From contig BBFD01000010.1 of assembly GCA_001313065.1 (NCBI GenBank), forward strand, positions 1 through 30,681: 30,681 nt of DNA. Direction: 5' to 3'. The position numbers were made by a program, and so were the translations under genes. A model generated the notes under the pieces. That model was given only the letters and a program-made list of their open reading frames with translations, searched no databases and was not told the DNA's origin. Origin of the DNA: Silvimonas sp. JCM 19000. GTDB taxonomy: Bacteria > Pseudomonadota > Gammaproteobacteria > Burkholderiales > Chitinibacteraceae. Shown one piece after another: positions 8,833 to 19,948 of the stretch (the first letter of the stretch is position 1; every line of letters starts with the position of its first letter).

Positions 8833-10052
8833 AAGAAAAGCATCGCAAGTTTCTGGCCATCTTCTGGCTGTTCACGCTCTATCCGCTGTCGTTTTTTTGA
8901 TCCCACGCGACCAAAGGATGTGGGTGTTCGGCTGCTATCGCGATGTGTTCGCTGATAACGCCAAATATCTATATCTGTGGACCACCTTGCATGCCAAGGA
9001 CGTGCGGCCGGTCTGGATTACCGGTTCGGCTACCGTGCTGAAAACGCTGCGTGAACAAGGCTATGAAGTCTATCTGCGCTGGTCATGGCGTGGGGTCTGG
9101 ACCTGCCTGCGTTCTGGCGTTTACGTGTATGCGTCTTATCTTGAAGACATCAACTTCTTTACCAGTGGTGCCGCGTTACGCGTCAACCTCTGGCATGGTG
9201 TGGGCCTGAAGAAGATTGAGTTCAAGATCAATGAGGGTGCGCTGCGCAAATACTATCGGCGCACCATCTTCAACCCCTACCGCTTGCTGTTACCGGACAA
9301 ATTTGTGCGTCCGGATGTGTTTTTTGTCGACCTCGCCGATGATGACGGACCACTTCAGCGAGTGTTTCCGTATTGATCGGGCGCGCTGTTTTGAAGCCAG
9401 TTATCCGCGCCTTGATATCGACCACGACCATGCCTTGCAATCGGCCGCGTTGCGCTTTGGCGACTATGGCGGAGTTCAGCACGCCCTATCGAGCTTCTCG
9501 CGTCGCATCGTCTATATGCCGACATGGCGTGATTCGCGCGCGAGCGGCATCGATGTCGCGATCCGCGATCCGCATGCGCTGAACGCATCGCTGCGCAAAA
9601 CCAACTCGGTAATGGTGATCAAGGCGCATCCGAACGAGCGCATTACGGCGCTCGCCGATCTCAGCAACATCATGATCTGGCCTGGCCACCTCGATATTTA
9701 TCCCCTGCTGGCCAGCTTCGAAGTTTTGGTTACGGATTACTCCTCCATCCTGTACGACTTTATTGCGCTCGGTAAAACCGAGGTGGTGCTGTTCAATTAC
9801 GACTTCGGCGACTACACCGCGCAATCACGTGATTTTGCTTATCCGTACCAGGAAAACGTGACGGGTTGCGTCGTGACTACCTTTGGCGAGCTCTGCAACC
9901 TGCTTGAGCAGCCAGCGTTGCCGGTGGATCACAAGCACGGCGAGATTTTCCAGCGTTTCTGGGCGCATCCGGAACTGGGTTGCCAGCAGATTTATCAGCA
10001 CATCGCCGAATCCGCTGCAGCGGGCCGCAGTACATACAGGGCGGCGGCATGA
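8829..10052 (+). CDS. CDP-ribitol/CDP-glycerol phosphotransferase-family protein, TagF/Bcs3-like (2 frameshifts)
   Basis: Predicted polyol-phosphate transferase of the CDP-glycerol glycerophosphotransferase family, restored about 406 residues. Given the Bcs1-like gene before it, it probably transfers ribitol phosphate from CDP-ribitol to the growing repeat unit. Family motifs: WVFGCYRDVFADNAKYLY near the N terminus, NLWHGVGLKKIEFK, LSTSPMMTDHFSECFRI, IVYMPTWRDS, IKAHPNER, and the hallmark LVTDYSSILYDFIALGK. An N-terminal hydrophobic segment suggests membrane association. Breaks: T7 at 8892-8898 should be five or eight (SFLIPRDQ or SFFLIPRDQ); T6 at 9320-9325 should be five (PDVFLSTSP). Starts in an ATGA overlap with the bcs1-like stop and ends in an ATGA overlap with the polymerase gene. 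Donor identity (ribitol versus glycerol) is inferred from context. Confidence 0.8.
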
Positions 10053-11149
10053 TCTTGTCGCTCGAAATCCTGCGCAAATACGGCTTCACGCTGTTTGTAG
10101 TCGGCTCCGGCTGCTACCTGACGCAGATCATGTCGCTCAGCCCGGTGTACTTGCTGTTCGTGCTGGCCGCGCTCGGCATCGGCCTCGCCTTGCTCGGCGG
10201 CAGCCGTAGCTTGCGCCTTGATTCGATCTTTTTTTCTGTCCGCAATCTGCATGGCCTATGCGATTTCCTTGCACGGCGTCGATTCCGACCTCGGCTCATT
10301 GGTCGGTTACGTCTTCTCCTTGCTGGCCGCTGATGGTGTATTGGTCGTATCCGGTAAATCCATCGGCGCGTCGCACTGCTGCCAGCGCAGTGCGGGGCTA
10401 TATCTATTTCTCCACCGTGCTCGGCGTTGCCGAGGCTGCTTATCGCCTCACGCATCCGTCGTTCGATAAATGGAACGCCAGCCAGATTGCCAAACTGGAA
10501 ACCGAGAACCTGCTGTTCTACCCGTACAAGATGTCCAGCATCATGTATCAGGACTCGAACTTCGTCGGGATGTGGTTGCTGTTTACCTTCCTGATTGCCT
10601 TGCTTGGCGGCCTTGGCGTCGGGCGCAAATGGATGCTGGCGCTGTTCGTGTTGCTGTGCCTGACATTTTCACGCGCGGCAATCGCCGCCTCTATCCTCGG
10701 CATGGTCTATCTGGCCTATACCCGTTCGCGCTTCAAGCCGGTCTATATCGGGTTTGCCGCGACCATGGTCACGGTGTTTTTTTTCGTGGGCCGTCACCGA
10801 CGAGAGCTTTCTATCCAAGATCGAGATTCTTCAGTCTGCGGTCTGGTATGCCAACAAAGCATCTACCTATGAGCTTTTCTTCGGCGTTGGCTTGGGCAAT
10901 TCGATTGATGCACTGATAGACCGCGCCTCGCACAACCTGTTGGTCACTTTGTTTGTTGAAACCGGCGTAGTCGGGATGTTTGCGTATATCGCGCTTGTCA
11001 TCGCGTTCTTGCGCAAAGCCAGATCAATGACGCCGGTGGTTATTTTGTATGTGGTCGCGGGGATGTCGTTGGCCAGCCTGGCCACGCCATATATCTTTGT
11101 GGTGCTCGCGCTTTATGCAAAACACCTTGAGCAGGAAGCGCGTTCATGA
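10049..11149 (+). CDS. wzy: O-antigen ligase/polymerase-like (Wzy-type) membrane protein (3 frame defects)
   Basis: Polytopic membrane protein, restored 365 residues, lying where the repeat-unit polymerase of a Wzx/Wzy locus is expected. Hydrophobic helices include LSPVYLLFVLAALGIGLALL, AICMAYAISLHGV, VGMWLLFTFLIALLGGLG and MLALFVLLCLTFSRAAIAAS. TFSRAAIAAS followed by a late periplasmic stretch (FGVGLGNSI, ASHNLLVTLFVETGVVGMF) is typical of the O-antigen ligase/Wzy_C family. Breaks: T7 at 10229-10235 expected six (DSIFFLSAICM); one extra base or two missing near 10355 (PSARRTAASAVRGYIYF downstream; exact site uncertain); T8 at 10777-10784 expected seven (VFFSWAVTDESF). Flanked by ATGA overlaps. 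Polymerase rather than ligase is inferred from operon position. Confidence 0.75.
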
Positions 11150-12088
11150 CGCTGGAACACCCTCAGATTTCGGTCATTATCCCGCTTACAACGTACGCCC
11201 CTGGATAGAGCAGGCCATCGCCAGCTTGCTGGCGCAAACGTTCCAGGATTTCGAGATCATCGTCGTTGACGACGGCTCGACCGATGGCACACGCCAGTGG
11301 TTGCAGACGGCGGCACAACATACACCGCGCCTGCGCGTGTTTTTCAATCCGCACAATCTCAAGATTGCCCGTACGCTCAATGTGGCACTGAGCCACGCGC
11401 GCGGCACCTACATTGCCCGCATGGATGCCGATGATGTGGCCGAGCCAGAGCGCCTGCAAAAGCAGCTGGCATGGCTGCATGCGCATCCGGATTGCGCGTT
11501 GGTGGGGTCGCAGATGACCAGCATCGATGAGCAAGGTCGCCATCTGGGTCAGTCAAATGGCCCTGTATCTACGGCTCAGGCTGCGCGCGTGGTTGCACTG
11601 TCTTCGCCGGTGCCACATATCTGGCTGTGCAAGAAAGCCTTGTATGACCAATTGGGCGGTTACCGCGAGATGCCGGGTGTTGAGGACTATGATTTTTTTT
11701 GTTGCGGATGCATAGCCTCGGCCTGCGCTTCTGCAATCACCCCGATGCGCTGATGCGGATCCGGCTGCGTGCGGGTAATACGGCTTCCACATCGGCACTG
11801 CGCCAACGCAAAGCGCAGAACTACGTGCTGGGCCTGTACCGTGAACGTGCAATGCATGGTGGTGCGGACTCTTTTTTTTCTGAGCAGGCCTGGCAAGCCG
11901 CGTTGCGCGCCAACGGGCTTACGCACTGGTTGCACAGCCGTTCTTCACGCTGGCTGGCCTCAGCCATTGGCGCTGCCGGTTTGCGTCGCTTCATGCTGGT
12001 GGCCGGTGCGGCATTGCTGTCGCCATATAACGCGCAATATCTGGCGCGTCGTATTGCTTTCCGTCTCGTATTGCGGAGGCAGGCATGA
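11146..12088 (+). CDS. Family 2 glycosyltransferase (2 frameshifts)
   Basis: GT-A fold inverting transferase, restored 313 residues. Motifs in order: ISVIIPAYNVRPWIEQAI, the nucleotide-binding VVDDGSTDGT, the DXD-type ARMDADDVAEPERL, and VEDYDFLLRMHSLGLRF, the usual acceptor-side ED motif. The tail is basic and probably membrane-proximal. Breaks: a C missing near 11177 turns IIPAYNV into a stop after about 20 codons; the T8 run at 11693-11700 is expected as six (DYDFLLRM). The T8 run at 11872-11879 is in frame. Starts in an ATGA overlap with the polymerase gene and ends in one with the next transferase. Donor and acceptor sugars are not predictable from sequence. Confidence 0.85.
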
Positions 12089-13182
12089 ACCTCCTTTTCA
12101 TCGTCCCCTCACTCGCCAACAAAGGCCCGGTACGGGTGATCCAGCAACTGTCGCTGGCGCTGACCGCCAGCGGCCATCGCTGCACGGTGTGGTACCTGGA
12201 CGACCTGGCTGGCCTTGATTTTGGCTGCGAAACCCGGCGGGTGTCGTTCTGGGACAAGCTCGACTTTACTGGCTTTGATGTGATCCACAGCAATGGCATC
12301 CGGCCCGATGCCCTGGTGGCGAAGGCGCGTTTGCAGGGCTGAAGACGCGAGTATTTCCACCATCCATAACTACGTGGGTATTGATCTGGCCTATCAGTAC
12401 AACCGGCTGGTGTCGCTGGTGTTCTCGTCCTTGTGGATCATGTTGTGGGGTTATCAACAGCGCCTGGTCGTGCTCAGCGACGACGCCCGCCAGTATTACC
12501 GCCGCTATTTTCCGGGCGACAAGCTTTGCGTTATTCCCAACGGGCTGGCGTGGGCGGACTCCGCCAGTCCGCAACCCGATGCGGTGCTGCAGTCGGTGGC
12601 TGCGCGCAAGCAAAACGCGTTTGTGATCGGCGCGTGCGCCCAGGTCACTGCGCGTAAAGGCCTGGAGCAGATGATCGATCTGCTGGTGTTCGAGCAGGAC
12701 TGCGTTTTTTTGTGCTGGTCGGCGACGGCAAGACCTTGGCCGCGCTACAGCAGCGTGCAGGCGAGTTGGGTGTGGCGGACCGCTGTGTGTTTACCGGATT
12801 CCGCGAAGACGCCCGCGCGTTTTTTGCCGCTATTTGATTGTGTTGCGCTGCCGTCGCGCTCAGAGGGGTTCCCGCTGTCCTTTATTGAGGCTGCGGCGTG
12901 TGGTCGGCCGATTCTGGTTTCGAATATAGCCGTGTTCAAAGACGCTGTACCCGCCGACGCGGCCGCTTTCTTTGAGCTGGACGACATGGACTCGCTGCGC
13001 GCCGCCGTGGCCAGGTACGCACACGCGGCGCCACGCTGGGCCGCGCGCCCGCGTTTTTGTACGAGCGTGAATTCACCGTCGAGATCATGGCGCGCCGCTA
13101 CCTTGCGCTGTATCGCGCGTTGCGCCTGCCGGCATCCGGAGCAATGGATACCAATGGGCACGTAGAAGGAAAGTCGACATGA
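12085..13182 (+). CDS. Family 4 (GT-B) glycosyltransferase (5 frame defects)
   Basis: Retaining GT-B transferase, restored 365 residues. The N-terminal domain has LLFIVPSLANKGPVRVIQQL and DVIHSNGIRPDALVA. The C-terminal domain has VIPNGLAWADS, FVLVGDGKTLAALQQRA, VFTGFREDARAFLPLFD and the signature ALPSRSEGFPLSFIEAAACG with the E-x7-E-like donor motif. Breaks: a missing C near 12341 and a second missing base near 12352 (QGLKTRV...STIHNY); T7 at 12705-12711 expected five (CVFVLVGDG); T6 at 12820-12825 expected five (ARAFLPLFD); a missing G near 13027 (HAGATLGRAPAF). Overlaps the following gene by ATGA. Substrate unknown. Confidence 0.82.
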
Positions 13183-14047
13183 CCCGCCTGACGCCGCAAA
13201 CCATGCCCAAGCAGGGTACTCAGCCCTACAGCCTGCTCGGCTCCGTCTACATCCGTGAAAACCCGACCGCGTTGGCGCAGTGTCTGGAAAGCGTCGCCAT
13301 AGCCGTGGCTGGGGAGACGGCCGAGGTGGTGCTGGTGCAGGACGGTCCGCTCACGCCCGAGTTGTTGGCGGTGATCGAGCGCTTTCGCGCGCGCATGCAC
13401 CTTGTCGACGTGGTGTTGCCGCGCAACGTCGGCTTGGGCCCGGCGCTGAATGCGGGGCTGGCGCGCTGCAGTCATGATCTGGTGGCGCGCTTTGATACGG
13501 ACGATATCTATCCGGCCATGCGTTTTACGCTGCAGGCCGAGCGCTTTGGCCAGCCAGCCGGATCTGGCCCTGCTGGGCGGCTGGATTGCCGAATTTGTGA
13601 ATGACCCGGCGCACCCGCATGCGGAGCGGCGTACGCCGGTGTCGCATGACGCCATTCAACGCTACGCGCGCCAGCGCAATCCGTTTAACCACATGACGGT
13701 GATGTTCCGCAAACAGGCGGTGCAAAGCGTGGGCGGCTATGGCGGCGAGCATCTGTTTGAGGATTACGCCTTGTGGGTGCGGCTGCTGCAGGCGGGTTAT
13801 CGCACCGACAATCTGCCACCATCCTGACCTATGCCCGCACCGGCGTCGGCATGTATCAGCGCCGTGGCGGCTGGCGTTATGCTTGAGCGAATGGCGTTTG
13901 CTGTGGCAGTTCTATCGCAGCGGTTTTATTGGTGGGCGGCAGTTATTAAAGAGCGCGGCGACGCGTCTGCCGGTGCGCTTGTTGCCGGCGGCGGTGCGCG
14001 GTTGGGTTTATCGCGTGCCTTTACGTGCCCAGGCGGCGCGAGTGTGA
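13179..14047 (+). CDS. Family 2 glycosyltransferase, AmsE/WcaA-like (3 frame defects)
   Basis: GT-A transferase, restored 289 residues, resembling the amylovoran AmsE type. Motifs: YSLLGSVYIRENPTALAQCL, VLVQDGPLTPELLAVI (the QDG replaces DDG, common in this subfamily), LPRNVGLGPALNAGL, the DXD-type ARFDTDDIY, and HLFEDYALWVRLLQAGY. Breaks: one extra G near 13552 (ERFASQPDLALLGGW restored), a C missing near 13818 (NLPTILTYARTG), and a C missing near 13878 (RYALSEWRLLW), where GCCTTG reads GCTTG as it does in the wzz-like gene near 5205. The product ends with a basic C-terminal tail. A 48-base gap separates it from the next gene, the largest spacing inside the operon. Confidence 0.82.
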
Positions 14048-14095
14048 ATTTGCAATGGCTATTACAAGAATGAATTTGTCGATCTGGAGGTGCAC

Positions 14096-15234
14096 GTGGC
14101 CACGTTTCTGATTTATGGCGGCACTTTGCTGGTGTCTTTTGTCATGACCTGGCTGGTTATCCGCTTTGACCATCTGCACGGTCATCTGACGGCCGATCAC
14201 GATCTGACGGGCACGCAAAAAAATTCCATGCGCTACCGGTGCCGCGCATTGGCGGCGTCGGGCTGTTTACCGCAATGGCATTGATGGCATTGGCGGCCAA
14301 GGCATGGAACTGGCATTCGTCCACGCCGCTATTGCTGCTGTGGGTGTCGAGCATTCCGGCGTTTGTGATCGGGCTGATCGAAGACATGACCAAGCGCGTC
14401 TCGCCCGCCATGCGGCTGGTGGGCGTGATGGTGGCGGCTGCGGTGGGGGTGGCCTTGTTAGGCGCCCGGCTGGATCGGCTGGATGTGGTCGGGTGGATAC
14501 GCTGATGCAGTTTTCGGCGCTGTCGTTTGCTTTCACCCTGGTGGCGGTGGCCGGTGTGTCGAACGCGGTCAACATCATCGATGGTTACAACGGCCTGGCG
14601 GCGGGCGTGTCTTGTCTGATCTTTGCCGGGCTGGCCTATGCCGCCTTCAGGGTAAACGACCATCTGGTGCTGCATGCCAGTCTGGGCATGATCCTGGCGT
14701 TGCTGGGTTTTCTGATCTGGAATTTCCCGCGCGGCTTGATCTTTCTGGGGGATGGCGGCGCTTATTTTGTCGGCTTTATGGTGGGCGAATTGTCCGTACT
14801 GTTGCTGGTACGCAATCCCACCGTGTCGGTGTGGTATCCGCTGGTGCTGTGTAGTTATCCGGTGTTCGAGACGCTGTTTTCTATCTATCGCAAGAAATTT
14901 GTCCGCGGTCAGTCTCCGGGCCAGCCGGACGGCGTGCACATGCATATGCTGATCTACAAGCGGCTGGTGCGGATGCATCTGCGCTCGACCAATGCGCGCT
15001 CCAAGACGCTGCGCAATTCGTTTACGTCGATTTATCTGTGGGCGCTGGCGGCCATCAGCGCCATCCCGGCGATGATCTTCTGGGATAGCTCGGTGGCGTT
15101 GTGGATCTTGGCGGCCATCTTCTGCTGGTTTTATGTCTGGCTGTATACGGCCATCGTGAACTTCCAGCATCCGGTGTGGCTGACGGTGTCACCGCGTCGC
15201 AAAAAAAAGACCGCGTGCTGGACGAAAAAAATAA
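14096..15234 (+). CDS. WecA/MraY-family polyprenyl-phosphate sugar-1-phosphate transferase (about 4 frame defects)
   Basis: Inner-membrane enzyme that would start repeat-unit assembly by moving a sugar-1-phosphate from a UDP-sugar to undecaprenyl phosphate; restored about 377 residues and about 10 helices. Motifs: PVPRIGGVGLFTAM, VIGLIEDMTKR (equivalent of the IGxxDD site), NAVNIIDGYNGLA, FLGDGGAYFVGF and DGVHMHMLIYKRL. GTG 14096 is chosen because GGAGG (14086-14090) lies five bases upstream. Breaks: A7 at 14217-14223 expected five (TGTQKFHALPVPRIGG); a G missing near 14493 (VVGVDTLMQF); A8 at 15201-15208 and A7 at 15225-15231 expected six and five, giving RRKKDRVLDEK and a TAA at 15232-15234. 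As literally written the frame runs on into the terminator, to 15278. Confidence 0.8.
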
Positions 15235-15250
15235 TCCACAGGCAGGCGGG

Positions 15251-15298
15251 TATAAAAAAAACGGCATGTGCAGCCTGAGCTGCCATGCCGTTTTTTTT
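15251..15298. terminator. Bidirectional rho-independent terminator between the polysaccharide and nucleoside operons
   Basis: A8 run followed by ACGGCATG..., then a complementary CATGCCG and a T8 run (about 15291-15298), with an inner GCAGCCTGAGCTGC fold. Tracts on both sides fit termination of both converging operons. Confidence 0.88.
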
Positions 15299-15321
15299 GC
15301 ATCAAGGGGCGCCGGTCGGGA

Positions 15322-16096
15322 TCAAGCCAGCGCGCGCGCCGCTTCGATGACGATGCCGACGGCGTCGACTTCGGTTTTTTTTCATGGTCTCGGCGTTGGG
15401 GATTTCTTGCTGGGTGCGGTTGACGATAACGCCGGCGATCATGCCTGCACGCAAACCCATCGAAGCACACATGGTCAGCAAGGTGGCCGATTCCATTTCG
15501 TAGTTCATCACGTGCAGCGCCTGCCATTGCTGCATCGAGCCTTGCCATTCCTTGTTTACGCGGCCGGAATAGGTGTCGTAGCGTTCCTGACCGGGGTAGA
15601 AGGTGTCGGACGATGCGGTGATGCCGATATGCGCCGTTGCGCCCAGTTTGCTGGCCGCCGCCACCAACGCGGTGGTGCAGGCAAAGTCCGCCACGGCGGG
15701 GTATGCGGCCGGGGCAAAGTGGTAGCTGGCGCCATCCAGCCGCACCGAGCCGGTGGTAATCAGCACGTCGCCACATTGATATGCGGCTGGATTGCGCCGG
15801 TGGTGCCGACGCGCAAAAAAGGTGCGGATGCCCAGCTGCGCCAGTTCTTCCACCGCGATGGAGGTGGAGGGGCCGCCGATGCCGGTGGAACACACCACCA
15901 CCGGTTTGCCGTCGAGTTCGCCGATCCAGCTGACAAATTCACGATGGCTGGCCAGCGGCTGCGGGTTCTGCATCAGTTCTGCAATGCGTTGGCTGCGCGC
16001 CGGGTCGCCCGGCACGATGGCCAGGGTGGCGCCTTTGAGCATGGCCTTGTTCAGGCCCAGGTGAAACACTTCGGACTGGCTGGAAGCTTGCGACAT
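15322..16096 (-). CDS. udp: Uridine phosphorylase (3 frame defects)
   Basis: Cytosolic hexameric enzyme splitting uridine with phosphate to uracil and ribose 1-phosphate; restored 257 residues and very similar to E. coli Udp along its length. Motifs: [88 protein letters not shown] and [18 protein letters not shown]. Breaks: A6 at 15815-15820 expected five ([19 protein letters not shown]); a G missing near 15776 (INVGDVLITT); T8 at 15375-15382 expected seven, restoring [20 protein letters not shown] and the stop at 15322. Last gene of the nupC-deoC-deoA-deoB-cdd-udp operon; 18 bases separate it from the stop of cdd. Confidence 0.93.
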
Positions 16097-16114
16097 GATC
16101 GGGTCCTGATTCGG

Positions 16115-16543
<429 letters not shown>

Positions 16544-17770
16544 TCAGGCAGGCGTGCGTTGCAGGAACGTCAGGCCATCCGGAAACGGGTTGAGATCAAA
16601 CCAGTGCGCCAGGCTCTGGCCCACATCGGCAAAGCTGGCACGCACGCCCAGGTTGGCGGGCGGAATACGTTTGCCGTAGACCAGCACCGGCACGTATTCA
16701 CGCGTGTGATCGCTGCCGGGCCAGGTCGGGTCACAACCATGGTCAGCGCTGAGGATCAGCACATCGTCGTCGCGCAGCAGCTCATAGATTTCGGGCAGGC
16801 GCTGGTCAAAGTATTCCAGCGCGGCGGCATAGCCGGCCACATCGCGGCGATGGCCAAAATCCTGGTCGAAATTGACAAAGTTGGTCATCACGATGCTGCG
16901 TTCCGGCGCGGTGCGGGTGGCGTCCAGCGTGGCCTGCCACAAGGCTTCCGGCCGGTGGCCTTGATCTTGTGGGTGATGCCGACGTGGGCGTAGATATCGG
17001 CAATCTTGCCGATCGAAACCACTTCGCCGCCGGCATCGGTCAACTTTTTTTTCAGCACAGTATCGGCGGGCGGGGCCACGGCCAGATCGTGGCGGTTGCC
17101 GGTACGTTTGAAGTTGGCGGCGCAGGTGCCCACAAACGGGCGCGCGATAATGCGGCAGATGTTGTACGGCTTGACGGCTTCATAAGCGATTTCACACAGC
17201 TCGTTCAGTTTGTCGAGGCCGTAGGTTTCTTCGTGGCAGGCAATCTGCAGCACCGAATCGGCGAGGTATACAGAATCGGCTTGCCGGTGCGCATATGTTC
17301 TTCGCCCAGCTCGGCAATGATGGTGGTGCCGCTGGCGTGGCAGTTGCCAGATAGCCGGGCAAGTGCGCACGTGTGACCAGTTTGTCGAGTAACTCGGGCG
17401 GAAAGCTGTCGGTTTTCTTTTCGAAATAGCCCCAGTCAAAGCGCACCGGCACACCTGCCAGCTCCCAGTGGCCCGACGGCGTATCTTTGCCGGACGAAAG
17501 TTCGCGCGCGGCGGCATAGGCGCCGATCAAGTGCGGGCGCGGGTTAAAACCGGCAGGCAATTCGCCGCTGGCTAACTGCGCGGCCAGACCAAGGCCGAGT
17601 TGTTCCAGATGAGGCAAACGCAGCGGTCCGGCGCGGCCGATATCGGCTTTGCCTTCGGCACAAAACTGCGCGATATGGCCGATGGTGCTGGCCCCGGTGT
17701 CGCCAAACTGCGCCGCATCGGGGGCGGCGCCGATGCCAAAAGAATCCATGATCAAAACAATGGCACGCAT
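16544..17770 (-). CDS. deoB: Phosphopentomutase (3 frameshifts)
   Basis: Mn-dependent mutase interconverting (deoxy)ribose 1-phosphate and 5-phosphate; it passes sugar from the phosphorylases to DeoC. Restored 409 residues against 407 in E. coli. Alkaline-phosphatase-superfamily motifs: [16 protein letters not shown] with the metal-binding Asp and [12 protein letters not shown] at the N terminus, [52 protein letters not shown] near the C terminus. Breaks, each one missing base: near 17344 ([15 protein letters not shown]), near 17273 ([15 protein letters not shown]) and near 16945 ([12 protein letters not shown]). The T8 run at 17045-17052 is in frame (VLKKKLTD) but homologs have one residue fewer, so it probably also carries three extra bases. 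Twelve bases downstream of deoA. Confidence 0.93.
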
Positions 17771-17782
17771 GCGTATTTCCTG

Positions 17783-19106
17783 TCATTCAATCAGTTGGTA
17801 GACGGCGTGCGGTACCGAGACCGCATCGACGCTGTAGCGGTAGGCCGCGGCGACCGCGTGGGCTGCGCGTTGTGCGCTGGCTTCATCGCGGGCGTGGACA
17901 TAACCGATCGCATCGCCGGGGCTGACGGCTGTACCCAGGGGGGCCAGACCGGTCAAACCAACGGCGTAATCGATGCGGTCATCCTGCCGGGTTCTGCCGC
18001 CGCCCAGATTGACTACGGTCATACCCAGCGCCCGACAGTTGACGCTGGCAAGTATGCCGGACTGCGTTGCCAGCACCGGCGCGCAGACGGCGGCACGGGG
18101 CAGATGGCGGTCCGGAAATTCCAGCAAATCGGCCGGGCCGCCCAGTCCGCTGACCATGCGACCAAAGCGTTCTGCGGCCTGGCCGTTGGCGAGTACGGTT
18201 TCCAGCCGCTGGCGCGCCTCTGCTGGCGTGCTGGCTAATCCGGCTTGCAACAACATCTGGCCAGCCAGCGCCAGGGTCACTTCATGCAAGCGCGCGGGCT
18301 TTTGTTGCCCGGTCAGATAATCGATGGCGCAACGGATTTCGATGGCATTGCCCGCGCAGGGCGCCAGCGCCTGGTTCATATCGGTCAACAGGGCGGCGGT
18401 ACGCAAGCCAGCGCCGTTGCCGACCTCAACGATGCTGCGCGCCAGCGCGACCGATAGCTCCAGTGTCGGCATAAAGGCGCCGGAGCCGACCTTTACGTCC
18501 ATGACCAGCGCCTGTAGCCCGGCCGAGAGTTTTTTTTCGACAGGATAGACGCGGTAATCATCGCCACCGACTCCACCGTGGCGGTGACGTCGCGCACTGC
18601 ATAAATGCGCATGTCGGCCGGGGCCAGGCGCGCGGTCTGGCCGATGATGCAATGCCGGTATCGCGCACCAGTTGCTGAAACTGTTCAGTACTTGGCGTGA
18701 TGGTGTAGCCGGGGATGGCTTCGAGTTTGTCCAGCGTGCCGCCGGTATGGCCGAGGCCACGCCCGGAAATCATCGGCACAAAGCCGCCGCAGGCCGCCAC
18801 CATCGGCCCCAGCAACAACGAGGTCAGATCGCCCACGCCGCCGGTGGAATGTTTATCCAGTACCGGGCCGGGCAAATCGAGCGTCGACCAATCCAGTACC
18901 TCGCCGGAATCCCGCATCGCCAGCGTCAACGCCACGCGCTCGGCGGTGGGCATATCGTTGAAATAAACGGCCATGGCAAAGGCGGCGATCTGGCCTTCGG
19001 AGACGCGGCCATCGACGATGCCACGCACAAATTCGCTGATCTCTTCGCGGCTGAGCGCGATGCGGTCGCGCTTTTTGCGGATGATTTCTTGCGGCAGCAA
19101 GGCCAT
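17783..19106 (-). CDS. deoA: Thymidine phosphorylase (2 frameshifts)
   Basis: Dimeric cytosolic enzyme splitting thymidine and deoxyuridine to the base and deoxyribose 1-phosphate. Restored length is exactly 440 residues, as in E. coli. Motifs: [19 protein letters not shown] at the N terminus, the phosphate-binding [58 protein letters not shown], and [20 protein letters not shown]. Breaks: a base missing near 18650 ([15 protein letters not shown] restored) and T8 at 18530-18537 expected six ([14 protein letters not shown]). Two bases separate it from deoC and twelve from deoB, so the four salvage genes are certainly co-transcribed. Confidence 0.94.
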
Positions 19107-19108
19107 GG

Positions 19109-19881
19109 TCAGTACGCCGAGGTCTTGGTGGCACCGGCGTCGTGGCCCAGCGTGGTCAGCAGATTGCCCAACAGGCTGGACGCGCCAAAGCGGAAGGTGG
19201 CGGCGCTGGCCCAGGTCGGGCCCATGATGCGATCAGCAATGGCCAGATAGGCGGCGGCATCGGCCGCACTGCGCACGCCTCCGGCCGCCTTGAAGCCGAC
19301 GGCTTTGCCCGAATCGTGGATTGCCTGAATCATGATTTCAGCGGCTTGCAGCGTGGCGTTGACCGGTACTTTGCCGGTGGAGGTCTTGATGAAATGTGCG
19401 CCTGCGGCAATCGAAATCTCGCTGGCCTGGCGGATCAGCGCCGGGTCTTGCAGCTCGCCTGATTCGATAATCACCTTGAGGATTTTGTCGCCGACTGCGG
19501 CGCGGCTTTGTTCGACCAGTTGGCGGCCCACTTCGGCATCGCGGCAATCAAGGCGCGATAGGGGAACACCACATCGACTTCGTCCGCGCCCAACTGGATG
19601 GCGGCGGCGGTTTCAGCGGCAGCGGCGGCGGGGTCGGCGTTGCCGTGCGGAAAATTGGTGACGGTGGCCACCGGCAAATCCAGGCCTTCTTCGGTCAGGG
19701 CGGCTTGGGCGGTTTGCACAAATTGCGCGTACACACACAAGGCGGCGGGCGTGCCGACGGGCGTGTTGGCGGCGGCGGCCAGCGCGCGGATCGACGCGTG
19801 TGTATCGCTATCGTTCAGTGCGGTCAGGTCCATCAGATGCAGCGCGCGCAAGGCGGCCTGGGCGAGAAGGTTGGGATGCAT
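19109..19881 (-). CDS. deoC: Deoxyribose-phosphate aldolase (1 frameshift)
   Basis: Class I aldolase cleaving deoxyribose 5-phosphate to acetaldehyde and glyceraldehyde 3-phosphate, the exit of the pathway into glycolysis. Restored 257 residues (E. coli 259). Motifs: [56 protein letters not shown] with the Schiff-base lysine of [33 protein letters not shown], and the C-terminal [12 protein letters not shown] ending in the conserved Tyr (KTSAY). One base is missing near 19538 ([17 protein letters not shown] restored). Lies 67 bases downstream of nupC. Confidence 0.93.
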
Positions 19882-19948
19882 GGCAGACTCCGGTAAGACG
19901 GCCCGCCGCGACGGGATTAGCGTTGCGGCGGGTCAGGTAAGGCTGGTT

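Noticed and set aside
14157..15170. 337-codon minus-strand open frame
   Set aside because: Antisense to the well-supported WecA/MraY-type gene and rich in His/Arg/Gln; no recognisable domain.
2541..15234. The polysaccharide locus as a decayed pseudogene island
   Set aside because: The same defect types and similar density occur in essential dcw genes, and repaired junctions keep conserved motifs; decay would also bring stop codons and missense changes away from short runs.
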